Numbered from the stretch's first letter, positions 26,691 to 36,220 are shown. The stretch is DNA of 61,679 nucleotides from Pseudoalteromonas flavipulchra NCIMB 2033 = ATCC BAA-314 (GCA_000814665.1 JWIH01000003.1:1-61679); one strand, 5' to 3'. Translations and numbers: made by a program. Notes: generated by a model not told the origin, from the letters alone.

Positions 26691-26755
26691 ACTTTTCTTT
26701 GTTGATGTTTTGCGCAATAATTAGTCAGTAAGAAAAGGTTTATCTAGGTGCGAAT

Positions 26756-27064
26756 ATGCCAATAGGTGATGTGTTAAATAATGGAATTGACGGTTATAAC
26801 CGCGCTGCTCAGGGGATTGCCCAAGCAAGTGCTGATATTAACCGCGCTGCCATCGATCAACAAAGTGATTCTGAACGTGCATCTGGGCGGCAGTTGCAAG
26901 GTGCTAGTGCCGGTGAAGCTGTGACGGCTCCTGTGAGCGAAACCCCAAGCTTGACCGAATCAGTGGTAGCCTTAAAAGTTGAAGAGTTTAACGCGAAAGC
27001 CAATGTGCAAACTATTCGCACTGCAGATGAAGTGCTAGGTACGTTGATTGATATTAAAGTGTAA
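26756..27064 (+). CDS. Small protein resembling the C-terminal tail of flagellar rod/hook proteins
   Basis: A 102-residue polar protein without signal peptide or membrane helix. Its last ~30 residues (EEFNAKANVQTIRTADEVLGTLIDIKV, about 76-102) closely resemble the C-terminal helix of axial flagellar proteins such as FlgF, FlgG and FlgC (NAKVIKTADEMLGTLLDI). The N-terminal INxAAxxI-like repeats also look helical. It lacks the rest of a rod protein, and no flagellar genes are nearby. Its stop overlaps the next gene's start (TAATG), so the two are co-translated. Confidence 0.7.
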   Translation: MPIGDVLNNGIDGYNRAAQGIAQASADINRAAIDQQSDSERASGRQLQGASAGEAVTAPVSETPSLTESVVALKVEEFNAKANVQTIRTADEVLGTLIDIKV

Positions 27065-27948
27065 TGAACATAGTAACGCCACCACCGGCGATGAATTTAA
27101 ACACTGCCAACGTGTACACCGAAACGGTTGTACGCGATAATCAGCTGCGTGAAGCGATCCCAAAACCTGCACCAACTAATCCCTCATTTACCGAAAACCG
27201 CAACCTTTCCGATTCTGAAAAAGGCCGCTCTTCTAACGTAGACGATGCAAAAGTTTACGGTTCTGATGGTAAAACAGAGCAAAGCAAAACCATTCAAGGC
27301 AAAGAGCAAGGTGAAAAAGGCGAAGGCCAAGAAAAAGAAAAGAATGAACAAGAGCAGCAACAAACAGAGCAAGATGAGCAGGTCGTTCAAGAATTAAAAT
27401 CTCGAGATAGAGAAGTAAGATTACATGAGCAGGCTCATGCCAGAGTAGGCGGGCAATATGCCGGATCACCGAGTTATGAATATCAGCGCGGTCCTGATGG
27501 TAATAACTACGCTATTGGCGGTGAGGTGATGATCGACGTTGCGCCGCTTGAAGGTGATCCGCAGGGCACGATTGAAAAAATGCAAACGGTGAGAGCGGCA
27601 GCGTTAGCACCAGCAGAACCATCTGGCGCTGACAGAGCCATCGCAGCAGATGCGACTCAAAAACTCTCGGCGGCGCAGGCTGAGTTGGCAAAAGCTTCTA
27701 TCAGTGGTGAAGAACAAAGTGATAGCAAGCGGGTGCAAAACATTCAAACTCGCCGCTTGAGTGGTGAGCAGGCAAAAGCAGAGAGTGAAGAAGAGCAAGC
27801 CAAGCTTAAGCAGGATGCAGATCCTTATGCTGTTGCGATGCCAATTGAAGCCGACCCTGAAATCCAAGCAAGATCGCTCAGGATCTCAAATTTTTATCAA
27901 CATGTAGCGATGCCTAATCAACCCGCATCGCTATCAGTGCAAATTTAA
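27064..27948 (+). CDS. SprA-related putative metalloprotease (CJM1_0395-type)
   Basis: A 294-residue protein. A low-complexity Lys/Glu/Gln-rich region (about 50-115) precedes the conserved core. The core begins REVRLHEQAHARVGGQYAG, with the zinc-protease-like HEQAH at about 121-125, followed by YEYQRGPDGNNYAIGGEVMID and a long Ala-rich helical stretch. This is the SprA-related family (PF12118 in my memory). No signal peptide is seen; the biochemical role is not established to my knowledge. Coupled to the flagellar-tail-like gene upstream by TAATG. Confidence 0.8.
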   Translation: MNIVTPPPAMNLNTANVYTETVVRDNQLREAIPKPAPTNPSFTENRNLSDSEKGRSSNVDDAKVYGSDGKTEQSKTIQGKEQGEKGEGQEKEKNEQEQQQTEQDEQVVQELKSRDREVRLHEQAHARVGGQYAGSPSYEYQRGPDGNNYAIGGEVMIDVAPLEGDPQGTIEKMQTVRAAALAPAEPSGADRAIAADATQKLSAAQAELAKASISGEEQSDSKRVQNIQTRRLSGEQAKAESEEEQAKLKQDADPYAVAMPIEADPEIQARSLRISNFYQHVAMPNQPASLSVQI

Positions 27949-28015
27949 CCGTAGGTATTGGCCTTCTCCTCCGCGGGTCATTGCAGTGAAAACGAGTTAA
28001 AACCCCCGACAAACG

Positions 28016-28041
28016 AAAAGCGCGACCAAGGCCGCGCTTTT
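28016..28041 (+). terminator. Terminator after the SprA-related gene
   Basis: AAAAGCGCG / CGCGCTTTT arms with an 8-nt centre, then TCTTTGTT. The arms are A-rich on the left and T-rich on the right, so it could also work on the minus strand. Confidence 0.75.
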
Positions 28042-28060
28042 CTTTGTTCGTTGCACTTTT

Positions 28061-28259
28061 GAACCTGAACTCGGGATAACAACTTGTTCTCTAGCAGCTG
28101 TTATCCCTTACTACTGCGTTAAATTTGCTTGCAATAGGCCAGCTATTGACGCACAAATTTGCCTTGTATTAAGGAATAACTCCTGGCTAGAGCGATATTA
28201 CGCTTTTGAACCTAGTGATTTTTGTGAATTAACTAACTTCTTATCTCGAGTTCAGGTTG
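28061..28259. repeat. Nested inverted-repeat element (MITE/BIME-like)
   Basis: About 199 bp between convergent genes. The outer terminal arms 28061-28079 and 28241-28259 are inverted copies matching at 17 of 19 positions. Inside, 28100-28180 is an imperfect 80-bp palindrome: GTTATCCCTTA pairs with TAAGGAATAAC, GCGTTAAATTTGC with the related GCACAAATTTGC stretch, and CAATAG with CTATTG at the centre near 28140. GGATAACA at 28074 can alternatively pair with TGTTATCC at 28099. It contains no open frame. I believe similar sequences recur in Pseudoalteromonas genomes, from memory and unchecked. Confidence 0.75.
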
Positions 28260-28265
28260 TTGAAG

Positions 28266-30578
28266 TTACTTCTTCAGCTTTGCGAAGGCTTCAGCAAACG
28301 CATTACCCATCGCGGCGTTACCTGCATCTCGTGACTTTGGCTTAGAAGACTTAGGCGCCGCTTTCCCTTTGTGCGGCTTCGCGTTTTGTTTTTGCGCTGG
28401 AGCTTGAGATATTTCATCGTTTAGGCGCATGGTAAAGCTAATGCGTTTACGAGGCACATCAACCTCAATCACTTTGACCTTAACGATATCTCCCGCTTTA
28501 ACGACTTCACGCGGATCGGAAATAAACTTATCCGTGAGTGCTGAAATGTGAACAAGTCCATCTTGATGCACTCCTACATCCACAAAAGCCCCAAAATTGG
28601 CAACATTAGAGACCACACCTTCTAAAATCATACCGACTTTAAGATCTGTGATTGTCTCAACACCAGCTTTAAACTGCGCTGTTTTAAATTCTGGGCGAGG
28701 ATCTCGGCCTGGCTTATCTAACTCTTTGATAATATCAGTGACCGTTGGTACCCCAAACTTATCATCTACATAGTCGTTTGCCACAAGGCCATTCAAGACT
28801 TCGCGATTACCGATAAGGGTATTCACTTCTAAATTTTGCTTCTTACAAATCGCTTTGACAACAGGGTAAGCTTCAGGGTGCACTGCTGATGCATCCAGTG
28901 GATCGTCGCCATTGGCGATACGTAAGAAACCAGCTGCTTGTTCAAATGCTTTAGGTCCTAATCGCTCAACTTTCTTAAGCGCCTTGCGATCCGTAAAAGA
29001 GCCATTTTCGTCGCGGTATTTTACGATATTGCTGGCTAATGTTTTATTCAAACCCGAGACGCGCGTTAATAATGGTATCGATGCCGTGTTCACATCGACA
29101 CCTACTGAGTTTACGCAGTCTTCGACCACAGCCGTTAGTGTTTGTCCTAACTGGCTTTGAGAAACATCATGCTGATATTGGCCAACACCGATTGATTTAG
29201 GTTCGATTTTCACAAGTTCTGCTAGCGGATCTTGTAATCTTCTTGCGATAGAAACTGCACCACGTAGAGATACATCAAGATCTGGAAATTCGTTTGCGGC
29301 AAATTCAGAGGCTGAGTACACCGATGCGCCCGCTTCACTCACCATGATTTTGTTGAGCTTTAATTCGGTAGCGCTTTTTAGTAGTTCTGCGGCCAGTTTG
29401 TCGGTTTCGCGAGACGCGGTTCCGTTACCGATAGCAATAAGCTCAACTTTGTATTGGCGGCACATTTGCTCTAATGTCTTCAGCGACTTATCCCACTGGT
29501 TTTGAGGGGCATGAGGGTGGATAGTACTGGTTGCAATCAGTTTACCTGTGGCATCGACAATGGCGACTTTACACCCAGTACGTAATCCCGGATCGATACC
29601 CATTGTCACTTTTGCACCAGCAGGCGCAGCCATCAGCAGATCTTTTAGGTTTTTCGCGAAAACTTCGATAGCGTCTAGCTCTGACTTTTCACGCATTGAC
29701 CCTAAGAATTCATTTTCCAAGTGCAGGGCGATTTTAATCTTCCATGCCCACTGGACCACACCCATTAACCAATCACTGGCAGCTTTACCAGAGACGGCTA
29801 GGCGGTAATGATCAGCAATGATCTGTGCACAAAATTGAGCAGGGTCCTCTGCGCTTGGTTCTGGGTTGATAGATAACTGCAAAAAGCCTTCGTTACGTGC
29901 TCTTAGCATCGCCAGCGCGCGGTGTGATGGAATTTTATTTAGCAGCTCATTATGTTCAAAGTAGTCACGGTATTTGCTTCCTGCTTCTTCTTTACCCGCA
30001 ATGACTCTTGCTTCGATTTGCGCGTTGTCTTTAAGGTGTGCACGGAGTTTAGCAAGTAGCTTTGCGTCTTCTGCAAAACGCTCCATGAGAATAAATTTAG
30101 CGCCATCTAAAGCCGCTTTGCTGTCTGCAACGCCTTTGCTCTCATTAATGAAAGGAGTCGCTTGTTGTTCTGGGTCTAACGTTGGATCTGCAAATAAAGC
30201 GTCCGCTAGGGGTTCCAAACCTGCTTCTATCGCGATTTGGCCTTTTGTTCTGCGCTTTGGTTTGTATGGGAGATATAAATCTTCGAGTACGGTTTTGCTG
30301 TCAGCGGCTTGTATTTCTGCATTTAACTCGGCAGTGAGTTTACCCTGTTCATCGATGGTTTTTAAAATAAACTCGCGACGTTCATCAAGCTCTCGTAAGT
30401 AACCTAACCTTTGCTCAAGCAAACGCAGTTGAGTGTCATCTAAGCCACCCGTTACCTCTTTACGGTAACGTGCAATAAATGGAACGGTTGCCCCTTCGTC
30501 TAGCAAACTAATAGCAGCATTAACTTGCTGTTCTCTGGCGTTAAGCTCCGTTGCTAAACGTTGTGTGATATTGCTCAT
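28266..30578 (-). CDS. tex: Tex family RNA-binding transcription accessory protein
   Basis: Tex is a nucleic-acid-binding factor related to eukaryotic Spt6, influencing transcription and gene expression in many bacteria. The 770 residues include an N-terminal helical region, the YqgF/RNase H-like domain starting at [19 protein letters not shown], helix-hairpin-helix motifs ([19 protein letters not shown] and following) and a C-terminal S1 domain ([20 protein letters not shown], about 655-720). A basic Lys/Pro-rich tail follows. Encoded alone, convergent with the SprA-related gene across the inverted-repeat element. Confidence 0.97.
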   Translation of the reverse strand: MSNITQRLATELNAREQQVNAAISLLDEGATVPFIARYRKEVTGGLDDTQLRLLEQRLGYLRELDERREFILKTIDEQGKLTAELNAEIQAADSKTVLEDLYLPYKPKRRTKGQIAIEAGLEPLADALFADPTLDPEQQATPFINESKGVADSKAALDGAKFILMERFAEDAKLLAKLRAHLKDNAQIEARVIAGKEEAGSKYRDYFEHNELLNKIPSHRALAMLRARNEGFLQLSINPEPSAEDPAQFCAQIIADHYRLAVSGKAASDWLMGVVQWAWKIKIALHLENEFLGSMREKSELDAIEVFAKNLKDLLMAAPAGAKVTMGIDPGLRTGCKVAIVDATGKLIATSTIHPHAPQNQWDKSLKTLEQMCRQYKVELIAIGNGTASRETDKLAAELLKSATELKLNKIMVSEAGASVYSASEFAANEFPDLDVSLRGAVSIARRLQDPLAELVKIEPKSIGVGQYQHDVSQSQLGQTLTAVVEDCVNSVGVDVNTASIPLLTRVSGLNKTLASNIVKYRDENGSFTDRKALKKVERLGPKAFEQAAGFLRIANGDDPLDASAVHPEAYPVVKAICKKQNLEVNTLIGNREVLNGLVANDYVDDKFGVPTVTDIIKELDKPGRDPRPEFKTAQFKAGVETITDLKVGMILEGVVSNVANFGAFVDVGVHQDGLVHISALTDKFISDPREVVKAGDIVKVKVIEVDVPRKRISFTMRLNDEISQAPAQKQNAKPHKGKAAPKSSKPKSRDAGNAAMGNAFAEAFAKLKK

Positions 30579-30661
30579 GCAAAATCCTTATACTCTTCTT
30601 AATCGGTCTGTGTTGCCTAGACAATACTCATCTTTGGCAAACAAAATTTAGCTCAATGTTA

Positions 30662-31147
30662 TCATTGTTCGGTGTTTCTGCGATATTCGATTTGGTTGAT
30701 ATACCAAAGTCTTCGGCCGTGCGGTGTGGTGACCGTAATTTCATCATCGACTTGTTTGCTTAATAAGGCCCTAGCCATTGGCGCATCGATGGAGATGTAG
30801 TCATTGCGTTCGTATATTTCATCAGGTCCAACAATCCGAAATGCACGAACCTCGCCTTCTTCGCTTTCCACTTCTACCCAAGCGCCAAAAAATACTTTAC
30901 CCTCTTGTTCGGGACTGTATTCCACGACTTTGAGTTCGGGCATACGCTTTCGTAAAAAGCGTACCCGTCTATCTATTTGCCTTAATAAACGTTTATTGAA
31001 GGTGTAGTCGGCATTTTCGGAGCGATCGCCTAAACTCGCTGCCCAATTCACAATTTTGGTGATCTCTGGGCGCTTTTCAAACCACAGGTGATCATGTTCT
31101 TGCTGCAGTTGGCGGTATCCTTCGGGCGTGATCAAATTCGTTTTCAT
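30662..31147 (-). CDS. greB: Transcription elongation factor GreB
   Basis: GreB stimulates transcript cleavage by backtracked RNA polymerase. The N-terminal coiled coil reaches the acidic tip in LGDRSENADYTFNKRLLRQID (Asp/Glu pair), and the C-terminal FKBP-like domain carries YISIDAPMARALL and DDEITVTTPHGRR. The CAT at 31145-31147 gives 161 residues starting MKTNLITPEGY, matching E. coli GreB (158). The open frame extends 37 codons further upstream without resemblance to GreB, so the longer start is rejected. Divergent from ompR. Confidence 0.95.
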   Translation of the reverse strand: MKTNLITPEGYRQLQQEHDHLWFEKRPEITKIVNWAASLGDRSENADYTFNKRLLRQIDRRVRFLRKRMPELKVVEYSPEQEGKVFFGAWVEVESEEGEVRAFRIVGPDEIYERNDYISIDAPMARALLSKQVDDEITVTTPHGRRLWYINQIEYRRNTEQ

Positions 31148-31361
31148 GTTTCTCAGGTATTTTGGGTTAAACCCTTGTAATGTTCGGTAACAATCTAGTA
31201 TCAATGTATGGTGTCGAAAAGCACCAAATTCAATTATATTTAAGCATAATAATATCATGGTCCATTATCGCCATGAGCGTTAAATGAACAGGATGATGAT
31301 TTGTGCACGAAATGTCGCAGATCAGCAAGCTTTAGTAAATTAATAAATAGAAGAAATATAA

Positions 31362-32081
31362 ATGGGAAATGAAACCACCAAAGTGCTCGTAGTTGACGAC
31401 GATATGCGTTTGCGCAGTCTTTTAGAGCGTTATCTCGTAGAGCAGGGATTTATCGTCCGCAGCGCAGCCAATTCTGAACAAATGGATAGACTACTTGAAC
31501 GCGAAAACTTTCACTTGATGGTGTTAGACTTGATGCTTCCTGGAGAAGATGGCCTTTCCATTTGTCGTCGTTTAAGACAAAAAGAGAATGAGATCCCAAT
31601 TGTCATGTTGACGGCGAAAGGTGACGAAGTTGACCGTATTATTGGTCTTGAGCTTGGCGCGGATGATTACATTCCAAAGCCTTTCAACCCAAGAGAACTG
31701 TTGGCGCGAATAAAAGCCATTCTTCGTCGTCGTGCCAAAGAAGTACCAGGTGCGCCTGCGGCAGAAGAAAATGAAGTGAGCTTTGGTAACTTTACCCTTA
31801 ATTTAGCGACGCGAGAGATGCAACATGGGGAAGCGACAATTTCACTTACCTCAGGTGAGTTTGCGGTACTTAAAGCACTGGTGAGTCACCCTCGAGAGCC
31901 GCTTAGTCGAGATAAGTTAATGAACCTTGCTAGAGGGCGTGATTATAGCGCACTTGAGCGTAGCATTGACGTTCAGGTTTCGCGCTTGCGTCGTATGATT
32001 GAAGATGACGCCTCTAATCCTCGCTATATACAAACGGTGTGGGGTCTTGGGTACGTATTTGTGCCTGACGGCGTGAAGTAG
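31362..32081 (+). CDS. ompR: Response regulator OmpR
   Basis: OmpR is the DNA-binding response regulator of the EnvZ osmosensing pair, controlling outer-membrane porins. The receiver domain has [16 protein letters not shown], the phospho-acceptor Asp in [12 protein letters not shown] (about 55), [36 protein letters not shown] and a winged-helix output domain ending [11 protein letters not shown]. It has 239 residues, as in E. coli. The stop is 5 bp from envZ, a two-gene operon. Confidence 0.96.
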   Translation: MGNETTKVLVVDDDMRLRSLLERYLVEQGFIVRSAANSEQMDRLLERENFHLMVLDLMLPGEDGLSICRRLRQKENEIPIVMLTAKGDEVDRIIGLELGADDYIPKPFNPRELLARIKAILRRRAKEVPGAPAAEENEVSFGNFTLNLATREMQHGEATISLTSGEFAVLKALVSHPREPLSRDKLMNLARGRDYSALERSIDVQVSRLRRMIEDDASNPRYIQTVWGLGYVFVPDGVK

Positions 32082-32086
32082 CCAGC

Positions 32087-33406
32087 ATGTTACCTCGCAG
32101 TGCATTCGGGCAAACCGTCTTCTTTGTCGGCGCGTTACTATTGATAAATCAAGTCGTGTCTTACATTACCGTTACCTTATACGTCTTCAAACCAACTTTT
32201 GAACAAGTGAACCTGATGCTTGCTAAGCAGGTTAAAACGGTTTTCATTGATTGGGAGAATGGTGTTGAAGTTGATAACAGTGTATCTCGCAAATTCTTCG
32301 AGATAACGGGTATTGAGGTGATGACGCAAAGAGAGGCCTATGTAAATGGGCTGGGGCAGGCCAAAGAATATACATTGCTGTCTCGTAGTATGTCGGATCA
32401 GCTTAATGGTTCCGCGCGAGTCAGGATAAGCCAAGGAGATCCGGTTGTTTATTGGGTCGAAGCACCGCAAGCGCCAGGGTATTGGGTAAGAGTACCGCTT
32501 AGCGGACTCAGTGAAACAAAAATGGAGTTTTTAGTTTTTTACCTCTCCAGTATTGGTTTTTTAAGTGTGTTAGGGGGGTGGCTTTTTGCTAGGCATCTCA
32601 ACAAACCGCTAAAATCGCTACAAATTGCAGCTAGTCGAGTAGGCGTCGGGGATTTTTCAACACGTCTTGTCGAAGAAGGTTCTACTGAAGTTATAGAGGT
32701 GACTCGGGCATTTAATAAAATGTCTAAGGGGATCGCAGACCTAGAAAGTGATAGGCGACTGTTAATGGCTGGTGTTTCACACGATTTACGTACACCCTTA
32801 ACCCGAATTCGTCTAGCAACTGAAATGATGTCGGATGAAGAAGACTACCTGCGCGAGGGAATAATCGACGATATTGAAGATATGAATGCGATTATAGACC
32901 AATTCATCGAATATCTCCGTCATCACAACGGTGCAGAAATGTCGGCAGATGACGTTAACACGGTTATTGAAGAAGTGGTTCATGCAGAGCAGCAACATCA
33001 GCGACCAATTCACCTGCAAGCAGAGGAATACTTACCTGCGGTGATGATGAATGCTGTTGCGTTAAAGCGGGTGTTCACTAATATGATTGAAAATGCGATC
33101 CGTTATTCTGAACAAGATATTGAGGTGACGACAGAGTACAGCCCCAAGCACCGTGCTGTTATCATAAAAGTAATGGACAGAGGGCCAGGTATCCCTGAGT
33201 CAGAGTTAGAGTCTGTATTCGAACCATTTAAACAGGGAGATCAGGCTAGAGGGAGTGAGGGGAGTGGCTTAGGGCTTGCCATTATCAAGCGTATCGTGAC
33301 CACACACGGCGGTAAAGTAAGATTGCGAAATCGAGATGGCGGTGGTCTGATCGCGGAGGTTTCTTTGCCAGCTTACCGTGGTAAACTTGAGGAAAATAAC
33401 AATTAA
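32087..33406 (+). CDS. envZ: Osmosensor histidine kinase EnvZ
   Basis: EnvZ phosphorylates and dephosphorylates OmpR. It has two membrane helices (about 9-28 and 145-166) around a ~115-residue periplasmic domain, a HAMP domain (about 167-220), DHp with [21 protein letters not shown] (His about 231), and HATPase with N box [11 protein letters not shown]1 [10 protein letters not shown] and G2 [13 protein letters not shown]. The 439 residues are close to E. coli's 450. Immediately downstream of ompR. Confidence 0.95.
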   Translation: MLPRSAFGQTVFFVGALLLINQVVSYITVTLYVFKPTFEQVNLMLAKQVKTVFIDWENGVEVDNSVSRKFFEITGIEVMTQREAYVNGLGQAKEYTLLSRSMSDQLNGSARVRISQGDPVVYWVEAPQAPGYWVRVPLSGLSETKMEFLVFYLSSIGFLSVLGGWLFARHLNKPLKSLQIAASRVGVGDFSTRLVEEGSTEVIEVTRAFNKMSKGIADLESDRRLLMAGVSHDLRTPLTRIRLATEMMSDEEDYLREGIIDDIEDMNAIIDQFIEYLRHHNGAEMSADDVNTVIEEVVHAEQQHQRPIHLQAEEYLPAVMMNAVALKRVFTNMIENAIRYSEQDIEVTTEYSPKHRAVIIKVMDRGPGIPESELESVFEPFKQGDQARGSEGSGLGLAIIKRIVTTHGGKVRLRNRDGGGLIAEVSLPAYRGKLEENNN

Positions 33407-33412
33407 TAAACT

Positions 33413-33454
33413 TTAACGGCTTGAGGTATAACACTGGTTTTTCCGGGCCGTTAA
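33413..33454 (+). promoter_or_regulatory. Inverted repeat between envZ and the three-gene membrane operon
   Basis: TTAACGGC (33413-33420) and GCCGTTAA (33447-33454) form perfect 8-bp arms around 26 nt. It lies 6 bp after the envZ stop and just before the SD AAGGA (33463-33467) of the next gene. It has no T-tract. It could be an operator for the unknown operon or a weak transcript boundary. Confidence 0.35.
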
Positions 33455-33475
33455 GTAATAGTAAGGAATGCTATT

Positions 33476-34132
33476 GTGGCTATAGAAGTATCCAGCGCAC
33501 GATTGATCCCTGTTTTGAGGCGTATTGTCGCTGTCAAAAAGTTTGCCAAACTCCACCCAACGCTCATTCCCTTTATGCTCTATCTGGCCGTCAGTGGTAT
33601 CGCTCTGTTTTATGTTGCTCGTTTGCTTAATTCGTTTGGGTTTTCTGCACTGAAGCACATAGGGATAAGTGACTTTTTAACCGTGATCATGACTAATTTT
33701 TTATTTCTACCGGCATTTACTTTCGTTGTCTTCAGCTTACTCACGATAATCAGGCAAGATAAAAAGCTTGTTCAGGTTAAGTTTCTTGGCGTTGATAAGT
33801 TGAACTATATAGTTAACCAGCCACTCTATAATTTTCCACTTTCCACAACGATTATTACTACGCTTATTTTGTCTACATATGCGGCTGATTTCGCAGCAAA
33901 AAGTGCTGTAAGAGACGTAAAGGCTTTACAGCGTGGAAACACTGATATTTATTTAAGTTATCCGATAGATTGGTTTGGCGAACAAGTAATGACAATTCCT
34001 TCAGTTGTAATTGTGTTGTCGACTTCACGATATACTTTTATATATCACCCTGAAACAAAAAAGGCGGTGGCCATTCCCGATGCGAATTTAGGTAGCATTA
34101 CTACACTCTCGGCTTCAGGGGGAGGGAAATGA
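33476..34132 (+). CDS. Membrane protein of unknown function, paralogue 1 of a tandem pair
   Basis: A 218-residue protein with a GTG start and SD AAGGA. Three hydrophobic segments lie at about 29-50, 65-90 and 118-138, then a soluble C-terminal domain with a beta-rich end (LSTSRYTFIYHP). I do not recognise a family. It shares layout and scattered sequence with the next gene: LLNSFGFSALKHIGISDFL here corresponds to LFNAFSIEIIKYMELSDLL there, and RYTFIYHPETKKAVAIP to RYVFLYEKSKNRSVILS. Its stop overlaps the next start (ATGA). First of a tightly coupled three-gene operon downstream of envZ. Confidence 0.75.
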   Translation: MAIEVSSARLIPVLRRIVAVKKFAKLHPTLIPFMLYLAVSGIALFYVARLLNSFGFSALKHIGISDFLTVIMTNFLFLPAFTFVVFSLLTIIRQDKKLVQVKFLGVDKLNYIVNQPLYNFPLSTTIITTLILSTYAADFAAKSAVRDVKALQRGNTDIYLSYPIDWFGEQVMTIPSVVIVLSTSRYTFIYHPETKKAVAIPDANLGSITTLSASGGGK

Positions 34133-34803
34133 AAAAAATTACCAATGACGCTGAATATTACGCTTGGTTCGATGAAGTAAGTAAAAAGATCGCAAAATTT
34201 ATTTATGAACAACCTGGTGTTCTTATTACTTTGGGATATCTGACACTAAATTTGGCAGGCTTCGTGTATCTTACTTCTTTATTCAATGCTTTTTCTATCG
34301 AGATCATCAAATATATGGAACTTAGCGACTTATTGATGTCATTCTTGGCAGAGCCAGATATTCTTTTTGCAACATCTTGCGCAATTGCAGTGGGAGGAGG
34401 AGTGGCTTATGTAGTGAGTAAATTCGATAGAAAGCGGGCTCAGGTTAAAGAGCTTAAGGGGTGGAAAAGCTGGCTCTTGAGCCACCGTATTTTATATCGA
34501 CTCAATCCTTTCTATAGTTTAGTTGTTGTAGCTATGCTTATTTATCCAAATGCATACGCTGGACTATTGGGCTCTTGGAACGCTGAGAGTATAAAAGAAG
34601 GTAATGGTAAGCTATACAACTTCGATTTAATTAACTCGATTAGCCTTGATCAACAAAAAAGGCGTCATTTTCAAGATATGCAAATCATACTGGAGTCTGA
34701 ACGCTATGTTTTTCTCTATGAAAAATCTAAAAATCGTTCAGTGATCCTATCGAGAGATAATATCGCGAGTATTCAGATAGTTGCGCAGGGTGTGGATAAT
34801 TGA
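34129..34803 (+). CDS. Membrane protein of unknown function, paralogue 2 of a tandem pair
   Basis: A 224-residue relative of the preceding gene. An N-terminal ~30 residues of cytoplasmic type (NDAEYYAWFDEVSKKIAKFI) is followed by hydrophobic segments at about 33-55, 76-97 and 127-149, then a soluble domain ending ERYVFLYEKSKNRSVILSRDN. The shared pattern is membrane segment, F-x(6)-I-K-Y/H-x(3)-S-D-hydrophobic, membrane segments, and a terminal R-Y-x-F-x-Y strand. The divergence is large, so the duplication is old and the two probably form a hetero-oligomer (inference). It overlaps the third gene by TGATG. Confidence 0.75.
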   Translation: MKKITNDAEYYAWFDEVSKKIAKFIYEQPGVLITLGYLTLNLAGFVYLTSLFNAFSIEIIKYMELSDLLMSFLAEPDILFATSCAIAVGGGVAYVVSKFDRKRAQVKELKGWKSWLLSHRILYRLNPFYSLVVVAMLIYPNAYAGLLGSWNAESIKEGNGKLYNFDLINSISLDQQKRRHFQDMQIILESERYVFLYEKSKNRSVILSRDNIASIQIVAQGVDN

Positions 34804-35549
34804 TGCGAAGCATATCGAAGAAGGTGCCATATCGTGATTTGACCTATACCCAAAATGTTTTAACAAATGCTCAGTTGGTTCAATTAAAGTGCATCATTGC
34901 AACAAGCTTTTCCAATGTAGAGGTAGAGCATTACTTTGCACTGTACTTTGAAAAAGGTGAAAGTACAAAGCGTAGACTCCGGTTATTTTTATCAGGCGGG
35001 GATATTGTCGGCTATTGCTTATTGACCTTTGATGATAGCAACAAGGATGTATGCATTGTTGGCGCTTCAGCTGCATTTTTACCTGACTTTAGAGGGAAAA
35101 ACAGCACCTTTAGGTTTTCTCTTATAGAAGTATTAAAACGTTATATACGTAACCCACGTAGAAAACTGTTATATGCAGATACTATGCTCAGCCCCGCTAT
35201 GTTCAGGGCGATGGCAAAAAATATCGCCGAAGTTTATCCAAATAACTTACCTCAAAATAGTGCGATAGCAACGCTCTATGACACCATTAACCCGAGTGGC
35301 TTGGTAAGCCCTCATAATGGCCTAAGGTGTTTGAAGGCTGTTGGACGCAAAACCAATTACAGCGAGGCTGAAATCGCACGCTTTAGAGAAAGCAGCAAAA
35401 CTGAGATTGCACTTTACTGCAGTGTTAATCCTGACTTTGATAAGGGAATTGCGCTTGTTGTTATCATTCCTATTTCGCTTACACAATTTATCTTAACACT
35501 AAAGAAAATATTATCGAGTAGAGTATCCGGTGTGTTAGGGCGAGGATAA
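34803..35549 (+). CDS. GNAT-like acetyltransferase-fold protein with C-terminal membrane anchor
   Basis: A 248-residue protein. SGGDIVGYCLLTFDD followed by GASAAFLPDFRGKNSTFRF (about 92-105) resembles GNAT motifs: the strand, the R-G-K-N-S turn in place of Q/RxxGxG/A, then a helix. The match is partial and the acetyl-CoA loop is not canonical. A hydrophobic segment near the C-terminus (IALVVIIPISLTQFIL, about 216-232) suggests tail anchoring. An in-frame TTG one codon upstream is an alternative start. Its start overlaps the stop of the membrane gene, so all three products are made together. Substrate unknown. Confidence 0.7.
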   Translation: MRSISKKVPYRDLTYTQNVLTNAQLVQLKCIIATSFSNVEVEHYFALYFEKGESTKRRLRLFLSGGDIVGYCLLTFDDSNKDVCIVGASAAFLPDFRGKNSTFRFSLIEVLKRYIRNPRRKLLYADTMLSPAMFRAMAKNIAEVYPNNLPQNSAIATLYDTINPSGLVSPHNGLRCLKAVGRKTNYSEAEIARFRESSKTEIALYCSVNPDFDKGIALVVIIPISLTQFILTLKKILSSRVSGVLGRG

Positions 35550-35801
35550 GTACCGTCGCTAGATATGTGTTATTGCTTCTAAGTCTGTCAAAAGGTCTTA
35601 GCCGATTAAGCTGGTTTAACTTTATGATATATCTCCTTTTTCCTTAATATTTACTATGCTGAATTCAGTTCCTATTGTGCACTACTGAAGAGTAAGTTCG
35701 ATTTCCCAAGCAACGTTTTATTGTTTTTAGTATGTTGATTTAATGTTTTATTTATGTAAGTCTTTTGGGCGATAGTTAACTTAATATAAAAGGAAAATTG
35801 T

Positions 35802-36167
35802 ATGAATAAGCTATTACCCGCAGTTGCTTTACTTGTGGCAACTTTAACTATGAGCAATCAAGCACATGCCAATGAAAAAAATGTAACAGTTGGTGAGTTT
35901 GGCGAAATTAGTGCTAATGGAGATATTGGCACTGCATCTATGTCTATTCCAGAGTTTAAGCAGTACTTTCGGTATATTATAGACACGGACGAAGTCGCTA
36001 ATATCACTTCACAATGTCGTATCTTGACTTACGTATACCATGATATTGATTTTAATTATATATACCCTGTTGAGTTTCGAATTGAGGCATACTCAAAGAC
36101 TAAGCTTTATAAAACATATAAAGGCCAAAGAGGACGCTTTCCTTCTGAGCAACGGCTATGTAATTGA
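35802..36167 (+). CDS. Small secreted protein of unknown function
   Basis: A 121-residue protein with a clear signal peptide (MNKLLPAVALLVATLTMSNQAHA, cut after residue 23). The mature ~98-residue domain is rich in Tyr and has exactly two Cys, in SQCRIL and at the penultimate position (RLCN), which could form one disulfide. SD AAAGGAAA precedes the start. I recognise no family. The 250 bp upstream are AT-rich with no other gene; a terminator follows, so it is a single-gene unit between the three-gene membrane operon and pckA. Confidence 0.75.
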   Translation: MNKLLPAVALLVATLTMSNQAHANEKNVTVGEFGEISANGDIGTASMSIPEFKQYFRYIIDTDEVANITSQCRILTYVYHDIDFNYIYPVEFRIEAYSKTKLYKTYKGQRGRFPSEQRLCN

Positions 36168-36192
36168 TTAAAAAGCTTTAGCGTAAAACAAT

Positions 36193-36215
36193 AAACCCAC
36201 TTGAAGTGGGTTTTT
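36193..36215 (+). terminator. Rho-independent terminator after the small secreted protein gene
   Basis: AAACCCACT / AGTGGGTTT with a TGA loop and five trailing T on the + strand. Confidence 0.88.
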
Positions 36216-36220
36216 GGATC

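Noticed and set aside
29974..30402. 142-codon + strand frame inside tex
   Set aside because: Antisense shadow of a GC-biased coding region with no recognisable protein features.
31148..31258. Upstream extension of greB
   Set aside because: The extra 37 residues are not GreB-like and the start at 31147 gives normal length.
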